38,736 nt of DNA, from contig JACRAS010000240.1 of assembly GCA_016234705.1 (NCBI GenBank), positions 1 through 38,736 on the forward strand, in the 5' to 3' direction. The notes under the pieces are model-generated. The model was not told the DNA's origin and made no database searches. It saw only the letters and a list, made by a program, of their open reading frames with translations. The stretch comes from Betaproteobacteria bacterium (GTDB lineage Bacteria > Pseudomonadota > Gammaproteobacteria > Burkholderiales > SG8-39). The translations under genes and the position numbers were made by a program. Each line of letters opens with the position of its first letter. The stretch's first letter is position 1. Of this stretch, positions 9,133 to 16,610 are shown piece by piece.

Positions 9133-9428
9133 CTAGCTGCTGCGGACGGGCCGGAAGCGGCGTACCATTTTTTGGCACCGCGGCGGCCCGCCGCAGAGCA
9201 TGACGTTGAGCGTCCGCTTCCGCAATCGGGCTACGTCCGTTCAGGGTCGATCAGCAGTCGTCACTTCGCTGACAACATGCGCCGGTTCGCTACCATGCTT
9301 CATTGCGCTTCTCAACGGTTACCCAACCCTGTCGCATTGCGCTTCGCACCTGGCAGTGTATGCGGCGTATTCTGGCTGCAGCTCGCAACCAAGGTCAATA
9401 TCGCTCAACGAATCGACTACGAAGCGCA

Positions 9429-10040
9429 CTAGTTGTACTTGCGCATCAGCCGCGCGGTCTCGGCGGCCACGCCCTCGCCGCCCGCCTCGAGCTCGCGCGC
9501 GATGCGCTCGCGTTCGGCCGGATTCTTGTCCTGCGACAGCTTGTAGCGCGCATCGAGTCGTGTTACGGCGAGGGAGAAGGAAACGATGGCGGCGAGCTTG
9601 GCGTCGAGATAGCTCTCAGGCAGTTCAGCCATCTGCGTGAGATAGCCCGCATCGTGCTGCCGGATGAGCTTTTTCTGCAATTCGATCTTGGCCGCGCGCT
9701 CCTCGATCAGTACCGGCCGGCCGTAGGCGTGCACGGCGACGTAGTTCCAGGTGGGCACGTTCTGCCGGCCGTCGTAGAGCCGCGGCGAAATATAGGCATG
9801 CGGCTGCATGAATATCACCAGGGCTTCGGCTCCCGCGGCGAAATCGCGCCACTGCGGATTGGCCTTCGCCATGTGCGCGAGCAGCGTGATCCGGCCGCCT
9901 TCCTCCTCGATCACGAAGGGCAGATGCGTGGCCGTCAGTCCGCCGGGGCCGGAGCTCGCCAGCGCGGCGAAGGAGTAGGCTCGCATATAGGCGAGCAGCG
10001 CGGCGCGGTCTTCGAGTTGGTTGTGCTTGGGGACGTACAT
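9429..10040 (-). CDS. PaiB-family FMN-binding protein
   Basis: This 203-residue protein matches the PaiB family, described in Bacillus as a negative regulator and structurally a flavin-reductase-like split barrel. Family marks are the start MYVPKHNQLED, ATHLPFVI near residue 38, LLAHMAKANPQW, and FMQPHAYISPRLYDGRQNVPTWNYVAVHAYG split over residues 75-107, followed by the QKKLIRQHD stretch. The length is normal. The gene lies 8 bp after the SPOR gene on the same strand, so it may share the birA-coaX-SPOR transcript. Whether it regulates genes here or binds a flavin as an enzyme cannot be told. Confidence 0.87.
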   Translation of the reverse strand: MYVPKHNQLEDRAALLAYMRAYSFAALASSGPGGLTATHLPFVIEEEGGRITLLAHMAKANPQWRDFAAGAEALVIFMQPHAYISPRLYDGRQNVPTWNYVAVHAYGRPVLIEERAAKIELQKKLIRQHDAGYLTQMAELPESYLDAKLAAIVSFSLAVTRLDARYKLSQDKNPAERERIARELEAGGEGVAAETARLMRKYN

Positions 10041-10048
10041 GCCGCGAC

Positions 10049-10714
10049 TCAGCCTTTCTTTTCATCCGGCGCGCACTCGCGCACCTCGGTCCCGGCAAAA
10101 CCCTGCTTCAGTTCGTTCAGCTTCGCCACTAGGGTCGAATTGGCCTCGTGCACCTGGAAATAGGTCTTGCCGGGCTGCGCCTCGCGCGCGCCGACAGTGG
10201 CGCTCTTCACGCCCTTGGCGCGCAAGGCGTCGAGACGGGCTTTTGCCGCCTCCTCGGTCTTGAACACCCCGAGCGAAATGGCGTTGCGCCATTTCGGGTC
10301 GTCGGGCACGACGAAATAGTCGTCCACGCCCAGGCGTTTGAGCTCGCCCGCCTTCTGCGTCGCGGCCTGGCGGCTGGCGAGCGGCGGGACATAGACCCAG
10401 AAACCAGCGACATCCTCCTGCTTGCGTTGCGTCAGCTTCGCGCCGAGCCCCAGCGGCTCCAGCGCCTGACCCGCGCGCGCCGCATCGGCGCCGGCGAATG
10501 CGCCCCATTCTAGGCACACGGTGGCCAGCTTCGGCGGCTCGGGCTTGCGCGTGAGCGCGCTCACCTGCTCGGGCACGAGCAGGTGGATTTTCTCGGGATT
10601 GAGCTGCTGGCCGATGATCTGCGCCTCGCCGTTCGCTTCCGCGCCGCCGCCGGACCAGGCAAAGGCGAAGAACGCCACGTTGGCCAGCACGAGAATGAAA
10701 AACATGGTACGCAT
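10049..10714 (-). CDS. Membrane-anchored SPOR-domain protein
   Basis: The 221-residue protein starts at the ATG at 10714, five bases beyond the coaX stop, and begins with a membrane anchor (MFFILVLANVAFFAFAW, residues 4-20). The C-terminal half holds a SPOR-type fold with FWVYVPPLASRQAATQKAGEL, LGVDDYFVV, AISLGVFKTEEAAKARLDAL and a closing beta-strand. SPOR domains bind denuded peptidoglycan at the division septum. The middle region contains an extra Cys (CLEWGAF). SPOR genes commonly follow birA and coaX in betaproteobacteria, which supports the call. Its precise cell-envelope task is unknown. Confidence 0.82.
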   Translation of the reverse strand: MRTMFFILVLANVAFFAFAWSGGGAEANGEAQIIGQQLNPEKIHLLVPEQVSALTRKPEPPKLATVCLEWGAFAGADAARAGQALEPLGLGAKLTQRKQEDVAGFWVYVPPLASRQAATQKAGELKRLGVDDYFVVPDDPKWRNAISLGVFKTEEAAKARLDALRAKGVKSATVGAREAQPGKTYFQVHEANSTLVAKLNELKQGFAGTEVRECAPDEKKG

Positions 10715-10718
10715 TGCA

Positions 10719-11525
10719 TCAAGCCTTGTACACGCCGGACAGTCCCGCGGATGCCTCCCGCATGAGCGTCCGGCTGATGCAATGCAATCCCTCGAGCCCC
10801 AGGTTGTCATGGTAGCGGAACACGATGGCGAGATGCGGCGTCAGCGCCTTCGCCGCCCCGCCCGAGACCAGGCACAGCAGATCGCGATGCTCGCGTCGAT
10901 ACAGATCGTAGATGCGCTCCACCGCCCCTGCATGCGCGTGCTGGCAGCCGCTGACGAAGGCATCGACGGTCTGGACCGGATACTCGGTATACACGCCGTC
11001 GGCGTCGGGCAGCACCGCGGTTTTCTCATGCAGGGAACGCAACATGGTGCCGACGCCCGGCATGATGCAGCCGCCGGCGAACACGCCCTGCGGGGTGAGC
11101 AGGTCGATGGTGGTGGCGGTGCCGCAACAGACCACCAGCACCGCGCGCCCCCCGTGCAGCGCGCGCGCGCCGATCAATGCAGCCCAGCGGTCGCTGCCCA
11201 ACTGCGCCGGGTTGCGGTAGCCGTTTTTCACCCCGCATTGTTCATCTTTCGGGATCACCCAGCACGGCGGCGGCGCGTCGGGCCAGATTTCGAGCAGGCG
11301 CAGCATGGTCGCGCGCACGCGCGTGCCGGCAACGTTGGAGATCACGATTTGCGCCGGCACCGGGTGCTTGCGCAACTGCGCCGCCAGCGCCGGTATTTCT
11401 TGCAGCAGCGCGTGGCCGGAATCGAGGCAGCTCGCATGCGCCGCCGTATTCGAATTCGCCTTGTAACGGCCCCACTTGACGAAGGTGTTGCCGATGTCGA
11501 CCAGCAGGTTGTATGGCTCGTTCAT
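10719..11525 (-). CDS. coaX: Type III pantothenate kinase
   Basis: CoaX phosphorylates pantothenate, the first step of coenzyme A synthesis, and is the ATP- and monovalent-cation-dependent form not inhibited by CoA. The 268-residue frame shows the acetate/sugar kinase fold motifs: LLVDIGNTFVKWG at residues 7-19, the NPAQLGSDRWAALIGA stretch near residue 105, and VVCCGTATTIDLL with GGCIMPGVGTM. The ATG at 11525 places DIGNT close to the N-terminus, as in the family. It normally follows birA; here an M81 peptidase gene separates the two. The stop is five bases from the SPOR start, so those two are co-transcribed. Confidence 0.94.
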   Translation of the reverse strand: MNEPYNLLVDIGNTFVKWGRYKANSNTAAHASCLDSGHALLQEIPALAAQLRKHPVPAQIVISNVAGTRVRATMLRLLEIWPDAPPPCWVIPKDEQCGVKNGYRNPAQLGSDRWAALIGARALHGGRAVLVVCCGTATTIDLLTPQGVFAGGCIMPGVGTMLRSLHEKTAVLPDADGVYTEYPVQTVDAFVSGCQHAHAGAVERIYDLYRREHRDLLCLVSGGAAKALTPHLAIVFRYHDNLGLEGLHCISRTLMREASAGLSGVYKA

Positions 11526-11569
11526 AATGAAGGCGGAAAAAAGGTGGCTAATTCTACGGCGAATCGCGG

Positions 11570-13084
11570 CTACATGGCGTCCAGCGGATAAATCGGCCGC
11601 GTGAGCTTGCGGTAGCGGTATCCCGACAGGTCGGCGTTGGTGACGCCGGCGCCGGCGCACTCGACGATATGCGCGGCAATCGGCTTGAAGCCGGCGCGGT
11701 AGTGGATACGCGATTTCAGCATGATGAACCGCTTCTTCGTCGGCTCGATGCCGCAATGGCGGAAAATCACCAGGTCGAAAGGCTCGTGGTGGCGCTCGGT
11801 GACGACAATCTGCGCGCGCCCCGTATCGAGCACGGCGGTGCGCCCGAGATGGCTTTTCAGGCCGGTGTACATCGGCCCGGTGAATACGATTTCGCCGTCG
11901 GTGATATTGCGCACCCGGCCGGCGAGCTGCAATGGCCGGCCGGCAAGGCCGATAGCCGGCATGTCGGTCTTGCCGCCGAGCTCGAGGTTGACGTTGTTGC
12001 CGATGCCGGCCTCGACCATCTGTGCCACCGCCTGCGGATCGCGGATGGGCGCGATGGCGACATCGTCCAGCTCCTGTCTGAGTATCTCCTCCGCCACCAG
12101 CATCACATCCTGGGCGCCGCCCGAACCGCAGTTGTCGCAGTGATCGATCAACAGGATCGGACCGTTTTGCCTGCTCGCACCGAGCGCGCGCGCCCGCGCC
12201 ACCGATTGTTCCAGCGGCTGCTGATGGAACACGTATTCGGCGCGGCGCTCCCAGGCGATGGCGAGCATGCGCTCGCACACTTCCTGCGCCGCAGCCTTCG
12301 CACCGTCCACGTCAACGTCAGCGCCGGCATCGGCCACGACCACGGCAGAAACGCCGGTGTAAGGCGTGTCGGCATGGGGGAAGCCGGGCAGTAGCGTCGC
12401 CGCCAGCACGCGGCCGGATTTTTCCATGGCGCGGGCATAGGCGAGAATATCGCCTGACGGCCCGTCCTCGGGCGCGTGGCGCATGACCGAAGCGACGAGC
12501 GGCAGCCAGCCCCAGGCCATCACCGGCAGCACCTGGTCGCGCAGCGATCTTGCCAGGATGTCCCCCGCCAGCAGACCCGCGTCGTACATGTCGACGTGCG
12601 GATAGGTCTTGTAGCCGGTGATCACGGTGGCATTGGCGACGATGTCCGCGGACAGGTTGGTGTGATAGTCAAGGGCCACCGCGATCGGCAGCTCGGGCCG
12701 GATACGCCGCACCCGCCTCAAGATCTCGCCCTCGGCGTCGTCGCAGCCTTCGACCACCATGGCGCCGTGCAGATCGAGAAAACAGGCGTCGCAACCCGCG
12801 CGCACGGCCGCTTCCAGCGGTTGCAACAGCGCTTCGAAGGTCGCGCGCGTCGCCATGTTCGAGGGCCAGGATTCGGCCGCGATCGGCGTGATGGCTTCGG
12901 CGCCCTCGCGCCGCGCGATGTCCAGAAATGCCGCGAACGGGGTATTGGAGCCGGCGAACGCCGCACCGGCCTCCCCGCCGTAATACGGCCCGTTACCGTG
13001 GCCGAACGCCAACAACGGCGTCGCGATCGGCGAGAACGTGTTGGTCTCGTGCTTGATCAGCGCGATGACGAAGCGCTTAGTCAT
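11570..13084 (-). CDS. M81-family metallopeptidase (MlrC/microcystinase C-like)
   Basis: The 504-residue protein belongs to the M81 (MlrC, formerly DUF1485) family. MlrC cleaves linearised microcystin in sphingomonads, but most relatives have unknown substrates. Visible marks are the N-terminal IALIKHETNTFSP (a metal-ligand His near residue 12), FLDLHGAM near residue 102, VALDYHTNLS near residue 137, and the later DHCDNCGSGG. The C-terminal DUF1485 region includes VVTERHHEPFD and IKHxR-like FIMLKSRIHYRAGF. It lies on the same strand between birA and coaX, a pair that is normally adjacent, and a hairpin-rich inverted-repeat element sits just upstream. It is probably a later insertion; the function here is not known. 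Confidence 0.9.
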   Translation of the reverse strand: MTKRFVIALIKHETNTFSPIATPLLAFGHGNGPYYGGEAGAAFAGSNTPFAAFLDIARREGAEAITPIAAESWPSNMATRATFEALLQPLEAAVRAGCDACFLDLHGAMVVEGCDDAEGEILRRVRRIRPELPIAVALDYHTNLSADIVANATVITGYKTYPHVDMYDAGLLAGDILARSLRDQVLPVMAWGWLPLVASVMRHAPEDGPSGDILAYARAMEKSGRVLAATLLPGFPHADTPYTGVSAVVVADAGADVDVDGAKAAAQEVCERMLAIAWERRAEYVFHQQPLEQSVARARALGASRQNGPILLIDHCDNCGSGGAQDVMLVAEEILRQELDDVAIAPIRDPQAVAQMVEAGIGNNVNLELGGKTDMPAIGLAGRPLQLAGRVRNITDGEIVFTGPMYTGLKSHLGRTAVLDTGRAQIVVTERHHEPFDLVIFRHCGIEPTKKRFIMLKSRIHYRAGFKPIAAHIVECAGAGVTNADLSGYRYRKLTRPIYPLDAM

Positions 13085-13093
13085 CGTTGTCTC

Positions 13094-13181
13094 TTAGAAC
13101 CTGTTTCAAAATGAGGGGATGCCTCCCCTCATGCTCCCATAGATTGGCCCGTTGCAGAATTCATTCTGCAACGGGTTCTAA
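13094..13181 (-). repeat. 88-bp hairpin element with terminal inverted repeats (two-hairpin repeat, copy 2)
   Basis: The ends TTAGAACCTGTTTCA (13094-13108) and TGCAACGGGTTCTAA (13167-13181) are inverted copies with two mismatches. Inside are two strong hairpins: 13148-13160 pairs with 13163-13175 (13 bp), and 13111-13118 pairs with 13125-13132 (ATGAGGGG with CCCCTCAT). On the minus strand the second hairpin is followed by TTTTG. It overlaps the birA stop, so it probably also ends that transcript. The inner part resembles 1265-1295. Confidence 0.65.
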
Positions 13182-14158
13182 CAGCCGCCAGCGCGCAGCG
13201 ACAGCTCGCCGCTGACGAACCGTTCCACACCGCGCGTCGTCTCGACGAGCAGCGCGCCGTCCTCGGCCACGCCCGCCGCCCTGCCAGCTACCGTGTTGCC
13301 ATCTCCTAAGGTAAGCGTGACCGGTTTGCCCTGATGCGCATGGCGGGCGATCCACTCCTGCCGCAGCGGCGCGAAACCCCGCCCGGCAAACTGCTCAAGC
13401 ACTTGCGCGAGTTCGATCAGCGTGGCGGCGAGCAGCCGGTTGCGCTGCGGCACCTGTCTGGATATAGAAGCGACGTCGGTCACCGCTTGCGCAATCGTAT
13501 CGCGCAGGGTTGGGTGCAGGCGAACATTAAGCCCGATGCCGATCACGGCGGCGGTGGAGTCCCGGCCGTCGTCGTGCAGCTCGATCAATATCCCGCCGAG
13601 CTTGCGCCCGGCGTGAAGCAGGTCGTTCGGCCACTTCAGTTGCACCTCCGCAACGCCGGCCGAAGCGAGTGCGCGCGCCACCGCCACCCCTGCCGCGAGC
13701 GACAGGCCGCTCAAACCGGTGGCGCCCTGCGCGAAGCGCCACAACAGCGAAAAGGTGAGACTGCCTCCAAGCCCAGATTGCCAACTGTTGCCGCGCCGGC
13801 CGCGGCCGGCGCTTTGCAGCTCGCAGGCAATCACATACCCAGCGGGCGCGCCAACGCGCGCGCGTTCCAGCAGCAGCGTATTGGTCGAAGCGCAAGCGTC
13901 GAGCAGTTCGAGGCGGAAATGGCGCGCAGGCGCGCCGAGTTGCGCGCGCACCGCGGCTGCGTCCAGGCAGTCGTAGGGTTCGGCCAGGCGGTAACCGCGA
14001 CCGCGCACGCGCACGAGCTTGAGTCCGAGGTGTTCCAGTTCGCGCAGCGCCAGCCGGACAGCGGCAGGCGAAGCGTCCAGTTCGCGCGCTATGGCAGCGC
14101 CGGAATGCAAGCTCGCGTCCGAGAGCAGGCGCAGCAGATCGAAAGTTTCCGCGGGCAT
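13178..14158 (-). CDS. birA: Biotin--[acetyl-CoA-carboxylase] ligase / biotin operon repressor BirA
   Basis: BirA forms biotinyl-AMP and attaches biotin to the carboxyl carrier protein of acetyl-CoA carboxylase; forms with an N-terminal winged helix also repress biotin genes. The 326-residue frame has that HTH domain (residues 1-65, with LHSGAAIARELDASPAAVRLAL), then the ligase core: STNTLLLERA, the biotinyl-AMP-binding SAGRGRRGNSW, LKWPNDLL and KLGGILIE, and a C-terminal SH3-like domain. The ATG at 14158 was chosen because it puts the HTH at the extreme N-terminus. It is the first gene of the minus-strand group that includes coaX, and diverges from the Fur-regulated hemP promoter. Confidence 0.95.
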   Translation of the reverse strand: MPAETFDLLRLLSDASLHSGAAIARELDASPAAVRLALRELEHLGLKLVRVRGRGYRLAEPYDCLDAAAVRAQLGAPARHFRLELLDACASTNTLLLERARVGAPAGYVIACELQSAGRGRRGNSWQSGLGGSLTFSLLWRFAQGATGLSGLSLAAGVAVARALASAGVAEVQLKWPNDLLHAGRKLGGILIELHDDGRDSTAAVIGIGLNVRLHPTLRDTIAQAVTDVASISRQVPQRNRLLAATLIELAQVLEQFAGRGFAPLRQEWIARHAHQGKPVTLTLGDGNTVAGRAAGVAEDGALLVETTRGVERFVSGELSLRAGGC

Positions 14159-14264
14159 GGCCTTGCTGCAATGCAAAGTGGTGATACTAGCATGGTGGTT
14201 TCCGGCGTCGGGCTGGTGCGAGCACGGACCGGCGGCGCGGCAGCGCGTGCCGCAAACGTTGGGC

Positions 14265-14294
14265 TTGACATACGTAATGAGAACCATTATCATT
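14265..14294 (+). promoter_or_regulatory. Fur-box promoter of hemP (first copy)
   Basis: TTGACA (14265-14270) and TATCAT (14288-14293) are 17 bp apart, a strong sigma-70 promoter. The 19-base AATGAGAACCATTATCATT at 14276-14294 is a near-consensus Fur box covering the spacer and -10. Iron-loaded Fur would block transcription. The predicted start site falls on or next to the hemP ATG at 14300. Confidence 0.85.
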
Positions 14295-14299
14295 AGTGC

Positions 14300-14485
14300 A
14301 TGTGCGATCAACAATCAAATCAGACTCAAAAAACAAGCACCACGCCAACGCCGATGCGCGACCGTCCCCTGTGCATTAGCAGTCGCCAGCTATTAGGCGA
14401 GCGCGGCGAACTGCTCATCGAGCACGAAGGACGCGAGTACCGCTTGCGCCTGACGCAGAACCGCAAGTTGATTTTGACAGCATAA
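14300..14485 (+). CDS. hemP: HemP/HmuP family small protein (first copy)
   Basis: The 61-residue protein has a variable, polar N-terminus and the HemP family core in its last 35 residues: SSRQLLGERGELLIEHEGRE followed by YRLRLTQNRKLILTA. HemP/HmuP proteins are small regulators needed for haem-uptake gene expression in Burkholderia and rhizobia. The ATG at 14300 has no room for a ribosome site because the predicted transcription start is at the same place; either the message is leaderless or translation begins at the in-frame ATG at 14354. It heads tonB-exbB-exbD-receptor under a Fur box. A second copy at 18896 shares 29 of 35 core residues. Confidence 0.87.
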   Translation: MCDQQSNQTQKTSTTPTPMRDRPLCISSRQLLGERGELLIEHEGREYRLRLTQNRKLILTA

Positions 14486-14518
14486 GGCGTGACACCCTCT
14501 CGACCGCCCGAGTTTTCC

Positions 14519-14551
14519 CAGCCAGCCACGCCTTCGGGCGCCAGCCAGCCA
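14519..14551 (+). repeat. Leader motif CAGCCAGCCA, two copies before tonB
   Basis: The 10-mer CAGCCAGCCA is present at 14519-14528 and 14542-14551, between hemP and tonB, ending 19 bases before the tonB ATG. Further copies lie before the receptor gene (16579) and before the ftr operon (19149), all on the plus strand. Its role is unknown. Confidence 0.6.
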
Positions 14552-14570
14552 AAACATATGAAGAGCTGGA

Positions 14571-15233
14571 ATGGCTATTACGCAACCGACCTATCCGATC
14601 GACACAACGCCGCGGCGCGCGGGGCTGATGCTTGCGCTGGTGATCGCGCTGCATATCGTCGCCATTGCAATACTCCTCTCGCTCGACGTGCTGCCGCTGC
14701 CGGCGCGGCTGGCGACGTTGATGGTGCGCGTGACCCAAGCGCCCCCCAAACAAACGGAATTCACACCGCCGCGCCCGAAACCGGTGACCAACAAGTCAGT
14801 TGCCCAAAACCACCCCGAACCTGCGCCCGAGCGTCCTCTGCTCGCCGCCGAAACGCAGGCGCCGGCGGCGGTCGAGGCGCCGGCCAGCAAGCAAATTCCG
14901 CGACCGGCGCCGCCGCCGGTAGTGGCGACTGCTACTCCTGTCGCCGCCGCCAGTGAACCGCGCTTCGACGCCGCCTATCTGGACAACCCCGCCCCCGGCT
15001 ACCCGGCGCTATCCCGGCGTATGGGCGAGGAAGGCCAGGTGATCCTGCGCGTCTTCGTCGAACCCAACGGCCGCCCTAGCCAGGTTCAGATAAAGACGGG
15101 CAGCGGCTCGCCGCGCCTCGACCAGGCCGCGCAAGAAGCGGTCTGGCGCTGGAAATTCTTCCCCGCTCGACGCGGCGCCGAAGCGATCGGCGCCTGGGTG
15201 CTGGTCCCCATCGATTTCAACCTGAGAGGCTGA
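14571..15233 (+). CDS. tonB: TonB energy-transducing protein
   Basis: TonB couples the proton-motive force harvested by ExbBD to outer-membrane receptors. The 220-residue protein has an N-terminal membrane anchor (LMLALVIALHIVAIAILLSL, residues 19-38), a proline-rich periplasmic spacer (PPKQTEFTPPRPKPV and RPAPPPVV), and a C-terminal TonB domain with PGYPALSRRMGEEGQVILRV, GSPRLDQAAQEAVWRWKFFPAR and the final strand. It lies two bases before exbB, whose stop-start packing implies one operon with exbD and the receptor. Expression probably follows the Fur-box promoter at 14265. Confidence 0.95.
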   Translation: MAITQPTYPIDTTPRRAGLMLALVIALHIVAIAILLSLDVLPLPARLATLMVRVTQAPPKQTEFTPPRPKPVTNKSVAQNHPEPAPERPLLAAETQAPAAVEAPASKQIPRPAPPPVVATATPVAAASEPRFDAAYLDNPAPGYPALSRRMGEEGQVILRVFVEPNGRPSQVQIKTGSGSPRLDQAAQEAVWRWKFFPARRGAEAIGAWVLVPIDFNLRG

Positions 15234-15234
15234 T

Positions 15235-16059
15235 ATGGAGCAATCCCTGGGCTTTGCCCACTTTCTGACCCACGCCGACGGCGTCGCCCGCTTCGTCATC
15301 GGACTGATGCTGAGCGCCTCGGTCGGCACCTGGTACCTCGTACTCACCAAGGGCATCCAGGTGTTGCGCATGCGCCGCAAAAGCGACGCCTTCGTCGATG
15401 CCTTCTGGGAGGCCAAGAATCTTGAGGCGGTGGCCAAGCGCATCCGCGAGACCGGCGCCACCGAGCCCTTCTCCCACCTGGTGCACCACGGCTTCACCGC
15501 GATCGAGCAGCACGACCGCTGCAAGAACGGCTGCGAATGCAACGCCTCCAGCCTAATCGACGCCGGTGCACCCGACGAAATGCTCACGCGGGCGCTGAAG
15601 CGCGCCATCGAGGAAGACAGGAGCCGGCTCGAATTCGGCCAGACTTTCCTCGCCACGGTCGCATCCAGCGCCCCGTTCGTCGGTCTCTTCGGCACCGTCT
15701 GGGGCATCTATCACGCCTTGATTGCCATCGGCCTCTCCGGTCAGGGTACGCTGGACAAGGTCGCCGGCCCGGTGGGCGAGGCCCTGATCATGACCGGCAT
15801 CGGCCTCGCGGTTGCCATTCCTGCGGCGATCGCCTACAACGCCTTCGCCCGCGCCAACCGCAACACGCTGTCGCGCCTCAACGCCTTCGCCTACGACGTA
15901 TTCGCCTTTCTTGCAACCGGCATCAAGACCTCGCCGATGCTTACCGACGCCCGTGCCACCAGCGACAAGGTGATCGCGCTGGCCCGCGCGCAAGGCCTGT
16001 CTGGTGGCGATACCCGCAACGAAACGGCCGCCGCCCATCCGGGCCTGGCGCTACGTTAG
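15235..16059 (+). CDS. exbB: ExbB, MotA/TolQ/ExbB proton channel family
   Basis: ExbB is the inner-membrane proton-channel scaffold of the TonB motor. The 274-residue protein has one membrane segment near residues 20-40 (FVIGLMLSASVGTWYLVLT), a cytoplasmic loop, and the conserved pair of segments around FLATVASSAPFVGLFGTVWGIYHAL and VGEALIMTGIGLAVAIPAAIAYN, which are the family signature. The cytoplasmic loop carries an unusual C-x3-C-x-C group (CKNGCEC, near residue 95). It starts two bases after tonB and ends 12 bases before exbD, so the three genes are one unit. Confidence 0.95.
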   Translation: MEQSLGFAHFLTHADGVARFVIGLMLSASVGTWYLVLTKGIQVLRMRRKSDAFVDAFWEAKNLEAVAKRIRETGATEPFSHLVHHGFTAIEQHDRCKNGCECNASSLIDAGAPDEMLTRALKRAIEEDRSRLEFGQTFLATVASSAPFVGLFGTVWGIYHALIAIGLSGQGTLDKVAGPVGEALIMTGIGLAVAIPAAIAYNAFARANRNTLSRLNAFAYDVFAFLATGIKTSPMLTDARATSDKVIALARAQGLSGGDTRNETAAAHPGLALR

Positions 16060-16071
16060 GGAGAATCGATC

Positions 16072-16494
16072 ATGGCCTTTGCAAGCCTCGAAGGAAGCAA
16101 CGACAACGAACCCCTGGCGGAGATCAACATGGTGCCGCTGATCGACGTGATGCTGGTGCTGCTCATCATTTTCATGGTCACCGCGCCGCTGCTCACGCAC
16201 GCCGTCAAGGTCGACCTGCCGAAGGCTACATCATCGGCCAACATCACCAAGCCCGACAACGTGCAGCTCGCCATCGATGGCAGCGGCCGGGTGTTCTGGA
16301 ATGGCGAAGTCGTCGATGCGGCGCAGTTCGCCGCGCGCCTGAAGGCCGCCGCCACGCTGAGGCCGTCGCCGGAGCTGCACATCCGCGCCGAGCGCACCAC
16401 GCCCTACGAGAAAGTGGCGCAGGTGATGTCCGAGGCGGCGCGCGAGGGTCTGGTCCGCATCGGTTTCGTGACCGATCCGACGCAGTCACATTAG
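16072..16494 (+). CDS. exbD: ExbD, biopolymer transport protein
   Basis: ExbD is the peptidoglycan-facing partner of ExbB and carries the essential membrane aspartate of the TonB motor. The 140-residue protein has the single transmembrane segment with INMVPLIDVMLVLLIIFMVT at residues 19-38; D25 is the conserved proton-relay residue. A periplasmic domain with VKVDLPKA, VQLAIDGSGRVFWNGE and LHIRAERTTPYEKVAQVM follows. Length is normal. It follows exbB by 12 bases and precedes the receptor gene by 116 bp that contain a leader motif also found before tonB. Confidence 0.95.
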   Translation: MAFASLEGSNDNEPLAEINMVPLIDVMLVLLIIFMVTAPLLTHAVKVDLPKATSSANITKPDNVQLAIDGSGRVFWNGEVVDAAQFAARLKAAATLRPSPELHIRAERTTPYEKVAQVMSEAAREGLVRIGFVTDPTQSH

Positions 16495-16578
16495 CCGCGG
16501 GCGAAGACAACTTTCTTTATTGCGCCAGCAACCCCAGCGCGGATCAGTTCAACCACCGGCAAGCCAGGCGACTCCACC

Positions 16579-16588
16579 CAGCCAGCCA
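16579..16588 (+). repeat. Leader motif CAGCCAGCCA before the receptor gene
   Basis: The same 10-mer as at 14519 and 14542, here ending 22 bases before the receptor ATG. The 116-bp gap also contains a clear ribosome site, AAGAGGAG at 16595-16602. Confidence 0.6.
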
Positions 16589-16610
16589 CAAACCAAGAGG
16601 AGTCGTACAC

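Larger units (their letters stand above)
8655..9428. other. Gene-free stretch of about 770 bp with mobile remnants
   Basis: No convincing coding region was found here on either strand. The stretch holds copy B of the 60-bp direct repeat (8763-8822) and the 5' fragment of a group II intron (8838-9132). The remaining part, 9133-9428, lies downstream of the PaiB-like gene and shows nothing I recognise; the open frames there lack family resemblance and ribosome sites. Confidence 0.6.

Noticed and set aside
8844..9203. Plus-strand 119-codon frame in the gene-free patch
   Set aside because: It is the complement of the group II intron domain I; such frames are often misannotated as proteins.
10719..12278. 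Extension of coaX upstream to a 519-codon frame
   Set aside because: The added part is antisense-like Arg-rich sequence inside the M81 gene; CoaX proper starts at 11525 with DIGNT close behind.
15537..16610. In-frame extension of the siderophore receptor upstream through exbB and exbD
   Set aside because: The region codes for ExbB and ExbD in another frame; the receptor has a signal peptide and ribosome site at 16611.
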